64,000 nucleotides of DNA from assembly GCF_026241165.1 (NCBI RefSeq), contig NZ_JAPFQN010000010.1:62001-126000 (forward strand), written 5' to 3'. Below are positions 56,364 to 64,000 of this stretch, piece after piece; within the stretch, counting starts at the first letter, position 1, and each line of letters opens with the position of its first letter. The notes beneath the pieces are model-generated. The model worked only from the letters and a program-made list of their open reading frames with translations. It had not been told where the DNA came from and made no database searches. This DNA is from Mangrovivirga halotolerans. Its GTDB lineage: Bacteria; Bacteroidota; Bacteroidia; Cytophagales; Cyclobacteriaceae. The position numbers and the translations under genes are program-made.

Positions 56364-57911
56364 CTATTCCTTCCATTCAATCAAGGGAGATTTATAATAA
56401 TTAATATTCATTCTTTTAAGAAATTCTGCCTGATCTGCTAATCTTGATTTATAGTTTTTCCAATCCCTGTTTTCTGGTGTTGTCCATGATAGTTCTGAAT
56501 ATCCTATAAGTCGTGGGAAAGCAAGGTATTCCAATCCATCGGTGGAGTCAAAAGTTTCTGACCATAAAGGAGCATCAATGCCAAGAATATACTTTTCAGA
56601 TAAATATTCCTCCGGGTCCCAAAGGTATGCAGAATCTACAGGAATAAGTCCTGCCCAGTCATATCCGATTTTTGTGAGAGAATCATATTTCATGTCCAGA
56701 TATGCTTTATTAGCAGGAGATAAGATTACTTTCAGGTTTTTTTCTACTGCCAGTTCTGCATTCTTCAGATCATTCCAAAACTGGACTATAGATGTAGAAT
56801 CCAGGTCAGCATTGGCCACTTCATCCCAACCAATCATTCTTTTATCATATTTCTGGACGATGTTTTCAACTCTATTAATAAAATAGAGATAATCCTCTTT
56901 TTTCGTCACATGGCTTTCGTCCCCACCAATGTGAAAGTATGGCCCGGGTGTTATTGATGAAATTTCCCTGATTACATCATCAATAAACGAATAAACGGTA
57001 TCGCTTCGCGTATCGAAAGTACTGAAGCCTACTTTAGTGCCAGTGTACAGTTCAGGTTTCTGGCCATTTCCATTTAAAAATGGGTAAGAGGCAGATGCTG
57101 CATTAGTATGCCCTGGCATATCTATTTCTGGCACAATAGTGATATGGTGAGCTTCAGCGTGAGCTACAATATCCTTATATTGTTCCTGTGTATAAAACCC
57201 TCCTTGTCCACCACCAACTTCAGTACTTCCCCCGAATTCAGTTAATCTAGGCCAGGACTTTATTTCAATTCGCCATCCCTGGTCGTCAGACAAATGTAAA
57301 TGCAAAATATTTATCTTGTAATAGGCCAATATTTCAATATATTTTTTGATATAGTCAGCTTCAAAGAAGTGCCTTGAAACATCGAGCATGGTACTTCTAT
57401 ATTCGAACCGGGGTTCATCTGTGACCTTCCCTCCAGGAATGATCCATATATTGTGGTTTGCCAAGGAATCATTAGGATGCTCGGGAATAAGTTGCCTCAG
57501 GGTCTGTATCCCCCGGAAAATTCCGGTAGCATTATTGGCTGTAAGTTTTATGGTGTCTCTTTTTATTTCCAGCTCATATGCTTCTTCATTATCAGATTTA
57601 ATATTCGATCTATATATTTTTATAATTGACCTTGTATCATCTTTTGGAGAGGAGGGAACCGTTAAACCAGTTTTCAGATTTATTTTATTTATTAAAAATT
57701 CTGCTGCTGTTTTAAATCCAGTGTTGTCATTATCAATTATTAAAGCAGAATATTGATCCAGTGCAAAAGCTTGATCTGATGGGGTAACATCTAATGGCTT
57801 TGGAATAATTGATGCTTCAGTAATGTTAGTTTTGGGTAATGTTATTTTCTTTTCTGATGAGCAGGAAAAGATGATAGGTAAAAGAAATATGATTAGGAAT
57901 CTGACTCTCAT
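56364..57911 (-). CDS. Beta-N-acetylhexosaminidase, GH20, lipoprotein
   Basis: 515 residues from ATG 57909-57911, the start of the lipoprotein signal MRVRFLIIFLLPIIFSC (Cys 17); the frame further upstream to 57980 lacks signal features. It has the GH20b N-terminal domain, then the barrel with MLDVSRHFF, LHLHLSDDQGWRIEI and the catalytic pair Asp331-Glu332 in YFHIGGDESHV. It removes terminal GlcNAc/GalNAc from chitooligosaccharides, glycans or peptidoglycan fragments, by substrate-assisted catalysis. It sits in a row with a DUF6616-like gene and a GH3 gene. Confidence 0.93.
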   Translation of the reverse strand: MRVRFLIIFLLPIIFSCSSEKKITLPKTNITEASIIPKPLDVTPSDQAFALDQYSALIIDNDNTGFKTAAEFLINKINLKTGLTVPSSPKDDTRSIIKIYRSNIKSDNEEAYELEIKRDTIKLTANNATGIFRGIQTLRQLIPEHPNDSLANHNIWIIPGGKVTDEPRFEYRSTMLDVSRHFFEADYIKKYIEILAYYKINILHLHLSDDQGWRIEIKSWPRLTEFGGSTEVGGGQGGFYTQEQYKDIVAHAEAHHITIVPEIDMPGHTNAASASYPFLNGNGQKPELYTGTKVGFSTFDTRSDTVYSFIDDVIREISSITPGPYFHIGGDESHVTKKEDYLYFINRVENIVQKYDKRMIGWDEVANADLDSTSIVQFWNDLKNAELAVEKNLKVILSPANKAYLDMKYDSLTKIGYDWAGLIPVDSAYLWDPEEYLSEKYILGIDAPLWSETFDSTDGLEYLAFPRLIGYSELSWTTPENRDWKNYKSRLADQAEFLKRMNINYYKSPLIEWKE

Positions 57912-57969
57912 TTGATTTTTATAAATAGAATTTAACAATATCGTAATTTGACTTTTTTGAAAAAAAGAA

Positions 57970-58023
57970 AAACTGTACATTAAATCGATAGTTAATAATA
58001 TTAACGATTTATATGTACAGTTT
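57970..58023 (-). terminator. Long hairpin terminator after DUF6616-like gene
   Basis: Arms AAACTGTACAT plus TAAATCG pair with CGATTTA plus ATGTACAGTTT (18 bp with one bulged T), 28 bp beyond the stop, followed on the minus strand by TTTCTTTTTTTC. Confidence 0.75.
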
Positions 58024-58050
58024 ATAATACCTTATCTATCTTTTGAAAAT

Positions 58051-58509
58051 TTATTCCATTGTATCTGAAGAGTGTTCATTGTTTTTTGAAAGGTCAATCA
58101 TACTTTGGTTTAACATTGGAGGAGGAATAATATTCCCACTAAAATTTACCTGGTCAAAATAAATTAGAAAACCTGCTTCTTTAGCTGCTTTTTCTAATTT
58201 ATCTGAACTCTCTTTATCAGGGAATTTCCATACAGCCATAAATTGATAATCCATTCTTTCATCTCCAGTATTATTATTTATTGCTGTGCCCAGTATCTCA
58301 GCTCCATTTTTTAGAGTGCTCATCAAAAGAGGATTTATTTTTTCTTCAAAAAACAGGGCTCTTTCTTTCGGACTTAACTCATACCATGCTGGTTTGGCTT
58401 TCCATATTTCTGTTAAAATATACCCCCCTTCTGTTTTTTCATTTTCCTGTGCCTGAGCAGTAATACTGTAAAAGAATAAGATTCCAAATAATAGTACTAA
58501 TTGTTTCAT
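58051..58509 (-). CDS. Exported DUF6616-like protein
   Basis: 152 residues with a signal peptide (MKQLVLLFGILFFYSITAQA). The mature part (YILTEIWKAKPAWYELSPKE, EILGTAINNNTGDERMDYQF, FLIYFDQVNFSG) is similar in pattern to DUF6616/dimeric alpha-beta barrel proteins. Name based on pattern memory, moderate certainty. Function unknown. Confidence 0.6.
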   Translation of the reverse strand: MKQLVLLFGILFFYSITAQAQENEKTEGGYILTEIWKAKPAWYELSPKERALFFEEKINPLLMSTLKNGAEILGTAINNNTGDERMDYQFMAVWKFPDKESSDKLEKAAKEAGFLIYFDQVNFSGNIIPPPMLNQSMIDLSKNNEHSSDTME

Positions 58510-58672
58510 GATTGGTTATCGGTATTTGTTGATTAATAGAAATAATAATTAAACTTATTAAGTTTTTTTTTGACTCAATTATAAATAAACTTCTATATCG
58601 TAATAATATAATTAAATTTAAATAAAAGTCAACTTTTAAAATTCAGAGTTCTATTTATAGTATTGATTCGCT

Positions 58673-60937
58673 TTATAAGATATTTATGGTGGCTTTATTT
58701 TTAGTGTTGGAATTGTTGCCAATAAATAGGTCTATTTCTCCCGATTCAAGAGATAATCTCCCTTCATTGTCGTAATATTTGAAATCTTCATAATTTAATT
58801 TGAATTCTATTCTTTTATTTTCTCCAGGTTTCAGTTCAATTTTGTTGAACTTTTTTAGTTCTTTGACAGGACGTGTAATTCTCCCGACTTTATCATGGGC
58901 ATATAGCTGAACCACTTCTGAGGTATTTCGGTTACTGGTATTGGTAATTTTAACTGAAACAATAAAGTCCTCTCCATTTGATATTTCTTTATCACTTATA
59001 GAAATTTCTCCGTATTCAATTTCTCCGTAAGACAATCCGTATCCGAATGGGAATAAGGGTGCATAACCAAGATCAAGATAATGAGATTCATTTCCCAGGC
59101 TGCTTTGCCAGGCTCCAACAGGAATATCTTCCATGCTAACAAATTTGTCTGGATTTGCTGGTCTACCGGTTCTTTTATGATTGTAAAAATAGGGTAACTG
59201 ACCTGCTGCTTTCGGCCAGCTTACAGGCAACCTTCCTGAGGGCTCGGAAATACCATATATCATATCTTTTAAAGCTGGTCCACCCATAGTTCCCGGATGC
59301 CACATCATTAAAACGGCATCCAGCTCATCAATGTAATTTGTAATATTAATAGGTCTGCCCGCCATTATTACAAGGATCAGAGGTTTATCTAGTTTATATA
59401 ATTCCGTTAATAACTCTTCCTGTGCTCCGGGTAATTTAATACTTGCTCTTGAATGAGCTTCCCCCGACAAAATTGCTTCCTCTCCACCAATGAATACTAT
59501 TATTTCAGATTTCCTGGCAGCGGCTATTACTTTATCTAAATTTTCTATGTTTTTATCCCGGCTATAACTCAGTCCCTCTACAAATAACGCCTCTTCCATT
59601 GCTTCTTTGGGGGTTATTGATGGTTCTCCTTCTCCATCAAAAGTCCAGGTACCTAATTGTTCACGACCTTTATTAGCAAGTGGGCCGGTTAAAAGTATTT
59701 TGGCGTCAGATTCCAAAGGTAGAATTCCGTTATTCTTTAAAAGCACGGTACTTTCAATTGCAGCTTTTTTAGCTTTTTCCAGGTTTTCTTTAGCATAGAA
59801 AGTTCCTGGGTGGTTTTCAGGAATATAGGGATTTTCAAACAATCCCATTCGGAATTTGATCCTGAGAATATTTTTCACATAAAAGTCAAGTTGTTCTTTG
59901 CTAATGATCCCCTCCTTGATTAGATCTTTTAGATATAACTCATATGCTCTGGAAGTCATTTCCATGTCAAGCCCTGCACGTGCAGCCAGCTCAGCAGCAT
60001 GTTTTCTGTCTTTTGCAAAGCCATGGTCGATCATTTCAGTTACTGAATTCCAGTCTGATACTACAAACCCGTCAAATCCGAGTTCAGTGCGGAGTATATC
60101 AGTTAATAACTTTTTGTTACCTGTTGCTGGAATGCCATTCACTTCATTGAAAGAAGACATAAAGGTGGCTACATCATATTGGACAGCCTCTTTGAATGGA
60201 GGGAGATAGGTATTATAGAGTTGTTCGGTACTAATAATTGCGGTATTATAATCTCTGCCTCCAATTGCTGCTCCATAGCCAATAAAGTGTTTTGCGCATG
60301 CCGCTATTCGGGTAGGATCAGAGAGATCATCTCCCTGAAATCCCTTCACATAAGCTTTGGCTAAAACACTTGCCAGGTAGGGATCCTCCCCGGGAGATTC
60401 AGCAATTCTACCCCAGCGACTATCTCTGCAAATATCCAGCATAGGAGCAAAAGTCCATCTTATTCCAACGGAACTTGCTTCGAGGGCCGCAACTCTGCTT
60501 CCTTCTTCGACAATTTCGGGGTTCCATGATGCGGCCTGTCCAAGTGGGATTGGGAAAATTGTTTTGAATCCATGTATGACATCCCTGGCAAATATCAATG
60601 GTATTCCATGCTTGCTTTCATTGACTGCAATTTGCTGGAGCTTTCGCATATTTGCTGTGTCCATAACATTTAAGAATGCACCGATCTCTCCATTTCTTAC
60701 ACTAGAAAGTAATTCTTCTGGTAGTTCGCCTTTCTCACTGCTACTGGTGCCTCTTAATGCCAGTTGACCTATCTTTTCTTCGATTGACATTTTGTTTAAA
60801 ATACTGTCAATCTGCAACTCAATATCATTTCTCTGTAATGATTTAATATTGGCTGAGGAGTTATTACAACCTGTAATTGATAACAAACTAAATAAGACTG
60901 TGAGTATAACTTTTAGTTCTCGAAAAGGGCTTTTCAT
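58673..60937 (-). CDS. bglX: Beta-glucosidase BglX-like, GH3, lipoprotein
   Basis: 754 residues, standard for BglX: signal peptide with lipobox LSITGC (Cys 24), GH3 N-terminal barrel with KHFIGYGAAIGGRDY and the nucleophile Asp295 in GFDGFVVSDWNS, GH3 C-terminal sandwich (GEAILSGEAHSRASI), and a final fibronectin-III-like domain (VSVKITNTSNRNTSEVVQLY). It removes terminal beta-glucose or related sugars from oligosaccharides in the periplasm. It is single, with a large gap upstream. Confidence 0.92.
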   Translation of the reverse strand: MKSPFRELKVILTVLFSLLSITGCNNSSANIKSLQRNDIELQIDSILNKMSIEEKIGQLALRGTSSSEKGELPEELLSSVRNGEIGAFLNVMDTANMRKLQQIAVNESKHGIPLIFARDVIHGFKTIFPIPLGQAASWNPEIVEEGSRVAALEASSVGIRWTFAPMLDICRDSRWGRIAESPGEDPYLASVLAKAYVKGFQGDDLSDPTRIAACAKHFIGYGAAIGGRDYNTAIISTEQLYNTYLPPFKEAVQYDVATFMSSFNEVNGIPATGNKKLLTDILRTELGFDGFVVSDWNSVTEMIDHGFAKDRKHAAELAARAGLDMEMTSRAYELYLKDLIKEGIISKEQLDFYVKNILRIKFRMGLFENPYIPENHPGTFYAKENLEKAKKAAIESTVLLKNNGILPLESDAKILLTGPLANKGREQLGTWTFDGEGEPSITPKEAMEEALFVEGLSYSRDKNIENLDKVIAAARKSEIIVFIGGEEAILSGEAHSRASIKLPGAQEELLTELYKLDKPLILVIMAGRPINITNYIDELDAVLMMWHPGTMGGPALKDMIYGISEPSGRLPVSWPKAAGQLPYFYNHKRTGRPANPDKFVSMEDIPVGAWQSSLGNESHYLDLGYAPLFPFGYGLSYGEIEYGEISISDKEISNGEDFIVSVKITNTSNRNTSEVVQLYAHDKVGRITRPVKELKKFNKIELKPGENKRIEFKLNYEDFKYYDNEGRLSLESGEIDLFIGNNSNTKNKATINIL

Positions 60938-61443
60938 TGCGAAGATTATTTTTATTCTGAATTTGAATTATCTTTTCCGAAAGATAGAAAGGTATCTCTG
61001 ATCGAATAGTGGGCTATATATCCAAAAGGCATGGTGGATATTTCAATCTTTTATATTTTAAGAAGTATCAGGAGTGAACTTTTTGGGAAATCAGAGAGAT
61101 TTTATCCACTAAGCTTAAAAATATGGGTGGTTAAAAGCGGCTTCCTGAATTACGAAAAGTGATGAGCCAAGGGTATCGGTAATCATATCATACCAGGAAA
61201 AAACCCGCCCTTCACATATACAATTGAATACATCTATTGGAGCTAGAAAGATCACACCATTTGACCCTAATACATTTTCTTATTTACTCCGGCCAGATAC
61301 AAACCGTAGTAGGCAGGGTATTTTTCCACGCTTTTATATTGCGCTAAACATTAAAAGAAATAGTTATCTAAATGAAAATAAAAAAATATTTTTTTCATTT
61401 AGATAAAAAGTAAATACCCTGGAAGTTAGTTAAATATTAAATG
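60938..61443. other. Intergenic region with nested inverted repeats
   Basis: 506 bp. A nested inverted-repeat structure occupies 61314-61421 (listed separately). The rest shows no convincing gene, despite a short 60-codon frame at 61224-61406 that ends inside the hairpin. Confidence 0.55.
61314..61421. repeat. Nested inverted repeats, terminator or MITE-like relic
   Basis: An outer 10-bp repeat CAGGGTATTT (61314-61323) / AAATACCCTG (61412-61421) encloses an inner perfect 14-bp hairpin TTATCTAAATGAAA (61364-61377) / TTTCATTTAGATAA (61393-61406). The inner hairpin lies 38 bp past the aminopeptidase stop and may be its terminator. The outer repeat is unusual and could be the ends of a short non-autonomous element. 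Confidence 0.5.
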
Positions 61444-62922
61444 TTATTCTTCCTCCAGTGTCGGTAAATTAAACTGACTGAAGGCACTTTCTTGTTTCAT
61501 CAATGCCTCAATCTCATCACTTTTTCTTGGAGCATCGTCTGATAAAAGCTCAATGTTATCAGCAGTGATTAGATAATCATCTTCAATTCTAACCGGTATT
61601 CCCCACCATTTTTTATCACAAGGACTTCCTTCTGGAATATATATTCCTGGTTCGATGGTAATAACCATACCTTCTTCCAGTACATCATAGGTGCCCATGT
61701 CATGAACATCAAGACCGATATGGTGGCAGCACCCATGAGGATAATACCAATGTCTTCCAGTCGCAGGATTAATTAATTCTTCCTGGTTAAGGTTTTCTAC
61801 AATTCCAAGTTCAAGCAAACCTCTGTTAATAACAGCTAAGGTTGTATCATAAAGTGCTTTAAAAGGTACCCCCGGCTTCGCTATTGCCATTGCAGCTTCC
61901 TGAGCTTCATATACTAGATCGTAAATTTGCTTTTGTTCTTTGGTGAATTTTCCATTTACAGGAATAGTACGGGTTACATCAGCGGTATAGCCGTGGTATT
62001 CTGCTCCTAAATCCATGAGGATTAGCTCGCCGTCTTCAATAGAAGGATTATAGTTATCGATGTAATGCAAAACACAACCATTATGACCAGCACCGACAAT
62101 GCTTGGATATCCTTCGTATTCTGCTTTGTATTTCTTAAATATATATTCATGCATGCCCTGAACTTCCAGTTCCGACATTCCCGGTCGCATTGCTTTCATC
62201 ACTTCTGATTGACCTAAAGCGGATATTTTAACTGCTTTTCGCAAAAGATCTATTTCTTCCTCTGTTTTTATGCCACGCATAGGGGCTAAAAGCTTATCTA
62301 ATAATTTCGTGTTCAGATTGTTAGGTAAATCTTCCATATGCAGGGTAGGGGGCTGCTTATCGGGATGCTTAACCTTGGTTTTGAATTGGTCGATCAGATC
62401 ATAAAGATCTCCTTCTTCCCCTGTGTTTCGTACATCATCTTTAAATTCATAGAATAAAACATGATCGAACTGACTGAAATCAATTGAAAAGTCTTTAAAG
62501 TCTGGGGTTTGTTTAACCATAGACATTTTAAGTTTTTTCTTGGCCTCTTCCGGACTGATTCTCTCCCCATCATACAATTCCATTAATGCATTTCTACCTC
62601 TTACAAACAGCAACTCATTTACTTTTTGACCATTGAACTCCTGCTCTTCTGAAAAGATCATTAAAAGTGCATGAGGTGCCCTGTGTCCGGTCAGATAATA
62701 AAAATTCGGATCCTGATGATACTTGTAATTTACATCATTAGCCCGGTTTCTTATTGGGTTGGAGAAAAAGACAGCAACACTGTTTTCAGGCATTTTCTGT
62801 CTGAGAAGCGCTCTTCTTTCTTTATGGAAATCAGAAGAAAGAAAATCTGTAGGCTTTTGCGCACTAATACTAATACTTATCAGGAAAAGAAGAAAAAAGA
62901 TGGGTTTATTCATTTTGTTCAT
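61444..62922 (-). CDS. Exported aminopeptidase P (Xaa-Pro, M24B)
   Basis: 492 residues (ATG 62922, or 62913 three codons later). Signal peptide MNKPIFFLLFLISISISA, N-terminal AMP_N domain (about 30-190), and M24 'pita-bread' domain with metal ligands in LILMDLGAEYHGYTADVTRT (two Asp), HHIGLDVHD (His), ITIEPGIYI (Glu) and VRIEDDYLI (Glu). It removes the N-terminal residue before proline. A signal peptide indicates a periplasmic form, unlike cytoplasmic PepP. Single gene. Confidence 0.92.
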   Translation of the reverse strand: MNKMNKPIFFLLFLISISISAQKPTDFLSSDFHKERRALLRQKMPENSVAVFFSNPIRNRANDVNYKYHQDPNFYYLTGHRAPHALLMIFSEEQEFNGQKVNELLFVRGRNALMELYDGERISPEEAKKKLKMSMVKQTPDFKDFSIDFSQFDHVLFYEFKDDVRNTGEEGDLYDLIDQFKTKVKHPDKQPPTLHMEDLPNNLNTKLLDKLLAPMRGIKTEEEIDLLRKAVKISALGQSEVMKAMRPGMSELEVQGMHEYIFKKYKAEYEGYPSIVGAGHNGCVLHYIDNYNPSIEDGELILMDLGAEYHGYTADVTRTIPVNGKFTKEQKQIYDLVYEAQEAAMAIAKPGVPFKALYDTTLAVINRGLLELGIVENLNQEELINPATGRHWYYPHGCCHHIGLDVHDMGTYDVLEEGMVITIEPGIYIPEGSPCDKKWWGIPVRIEDDYLITADNIELLSDDAPRKSDEIEALMKQESAFSQFNLPTLEEE

Positions 62923-63381
62923 TTGGCTAATTGTATGCAGGATAAATTAAAGAGATCGAATATACCATATTATTTGAGAGGATGCAATTCCGAATTTTGG
63001 TTTTAAAGGCTGAATTTTATTTAACCGGAATCAAGCAGATGCACTCCGGTGTAAAGATGACTCTACCCAAATTTTAGAGTATTGTGGTGTTGCTATTATT
63101 TTATTAGAAACCTTGTATAGCTTGGATATGGTTGTAATAAACAATTTTGGAAGAAGAGTATTAATTAAACATTGGGTTATTGAAAAGGCAAGATTAAAAT
63201 AATTTCAACTGATATATGGTAGATAGTTCTGGTAACAATACTCGAAACAGTTAGAAACTTAAGGTCAAAAGTAAATAATTAGTTAGCGTTGTTTTTAATG
63301 ATTAAATGTCTGCTTTTTAGATGTTTAAATTGGATAATTTTTTATATTTATTAAATATTACCACTTAAAATCTTACCACAA
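62923..63381. other. Intergenic region between divergent genes
   Basis: 459 bp. It should hold both promoters (aminopeptidase and cytochrome). I see no gene, repeat or strong hairpin beyond a weak CCGGA..TCCGG dyad near 63030-63050. Confidence 0.4.
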
Positions 63382-63981
63382 ATGAGCCAAAGAAAACCAA
63401 ATGTCGTAATATTTGGATTAGCATTGTGCATTTCAATAATAGCATGCAATTCAAATAAAGAGGATAATGCCTCTATTGTAGAGTCATTGGAGCCTTTAGT
63501 AACGGAAACATTTAATCCGGTAGAAAGAGGGGAGTACCTCGTAAGCACTAATGGCTGTCATGATTGTCATTCTCCTAAAATTTTTACCGAAGAAGGAGTT
63601 AAGGTAGATCCGGATAGGGAGTTGTCTGGTCACCCTTCTAATGAAAAATTACCACCATATGATGAGGAGACAGCCAGGGGGTATGTTTTATTTTCTGCCG
63701 GGCTTACATCTGCCACGGGTCCGTGGGGAACATCATTCGCAGCCAATTTAACACCAGATGAAACAGGATTAGGTAATTGGACAGAAGAGCAATTTTTAAC
63801 CTGCATTAAAAAGGGATTGTTGAAAGGAATGGAAGGAAGCAGACCATTATTACCACCTATGCCATGGGAGCATTATAAGAACTTTACAGATGAAGATTTA
63901 AAGTCAATATTTGCTTATTTGCAAAGTCGTAAACCAGTAAGCAATATTGTGCCTGATCCCATACCTCCTAAAGGAAAATAG
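63382..63981 (+). CDS. Lipoprotein c-type cytochrome
   Basis: 199 residues; lipobox IIAC gives Cys 22. One heme motif CHDCH (59-63) in STNGCHDCHSPK, and the C-terminal pattern RPLLPPMPWEHYKNFTDEDLKSIFAYLQS supplies a Met ligand. Matches the monoheme c cytochromes that are common as free or dehydrogenase-linked electron carriers in Bacteroidota. No dehydrogenase gene is seen in the remaining 19 bp, but the neighbour may lie beyond the window. Confidence 0.9.
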   Translation: MSQRKPNVVIFGLALCISIIACNSNKEDNASIVESLEPLVTETFNPVERGEYLVSTNGCHDCHSPKIFTEEGVKVDPDRELSGHPSNEKLPPYDEETARGYVLFSAGLTSATGPWGTSFAANLTPDETGLGNWTEEQFLTCIKKGLLKGMEGSRPLLPPMPWEHYKNFTDEDLKSIFAYLQSRKPVSNIVPDPIPPKGK

Positions 63982-64000
63982 ACAATCTTTTTGTCCAATA

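Noticed and set aside
59898-60209. 103-residue plus-strand frame inside the GH3 gene
   Set aside because: Antisense shadow of bglX, with low-complexity Ser-rich composition.
61224-61406. 60-residue plus-strand frame in the large gap after bglX
   Set aside because: It ends in the hairpin, has no recognisable domain and no ribosome-binding site.

Overview
The window comes from an AT-rich genome (roughly mid-30s % GC by eye) of the phylum Bacteroidota, most likely a marine Cytophagales-type bacterium. The evidence is the gene content: GLPGLI/DUF4412-like and lipocalin-like lipoproteins, regulator-propeller lipoproteins, BlaI/BlaR1 with TonB-plug-like tails, LytS/LytTR pairs, many serine hydrolases of the beta-lactamase fold, GH3 and GH20 enzymes, a Cys-type sulfatase, TMEM43 and DUF6970. 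Ribosome-binding sites are weak and A-rich, which also fits this phylum. I see no rRNA, tRNA, CRISPR array, complete insertion sequence or prophage. The window reads as ordinary chromosome with many single genes and short operons.

Layout: 1-4294 is a minus-strand operon for an envelope export or sorting ABC system (LolA-like protein, two FtsX-type permeases, LolD-type ATPase, and the start of a beta-barrel protein). 4295-9426 holds hairpin repeats, an ASCH protein, a lipoprotein, a thioesterase, a TMEM43 homologue, a PLP-dependent decarboxylase and a small monooxygenase-like protein. 9480-17094 has a serine hydrolase, a histidine kinase, a propeller lipoprotein divergent from a membrane-anchored winged-helix regulator, a secreted protein of unknown function and a class A-like serine hydrolase. 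17095-20213 has a hairpin element, a DUF2953-like/GerW pair, a plug-domain protein and a flavin-type stress protein. 20475-24461 has a lipoprotein catalase-peroxidase and blaR1-blaI with a clear operator palindrome.

24752-36104 has another serine hydrolase, an AraC regulator, a PAS kinase and receiver, membrane proteins, a secreted glycan-binding/Hint fusion, a membrane thioredoxin, a further serine hydrolase and a MotA/TolQ-like protein. 36312-43203 has a LytS/LytTR pair, a YrdB protein, a frameshifted alpha/beta hydrolase carrying a textbook slippery heptamer, nhaA, and an ankyrin/lipoprotein pair. 43462-51041 has two outer-membrane barrels, a catalytically dead serine-hydrolase homologue, a probably frameshifted propeller gene, DUF6970, a truncated haemoglobin and a sulfatase. 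51221-64000 has small lipoproteins, a barrel, a duplicated-domain lipoprotein, the GH20 and GH3 glycosidases, an aminopeptidase P and a c-type cytochrome.

Themes: most products go to the envelope (signal peptides, lipoboxes, barrels). Five beta-lactamase-fold proteins plus BlaI/BlaR1 point to heavy investment in acyl-serine chemistry. Glycan breakdown (GH20, GH3, sulfatase) and peroxide or gas handling (KatG, truncated haemoglobin, cytochrome c) are also present. The most unusual items are the NADase-type glycan-binding/Hint fusion (31857-33080), the slippery-site hydrolase (38558-39426), the dead serine hydrolase (45447-46694), the BlaR1 whose sensor domain is replaced by plug-like repeats, and the phosphorylation-independent transmembrane regulator (13900-14808).
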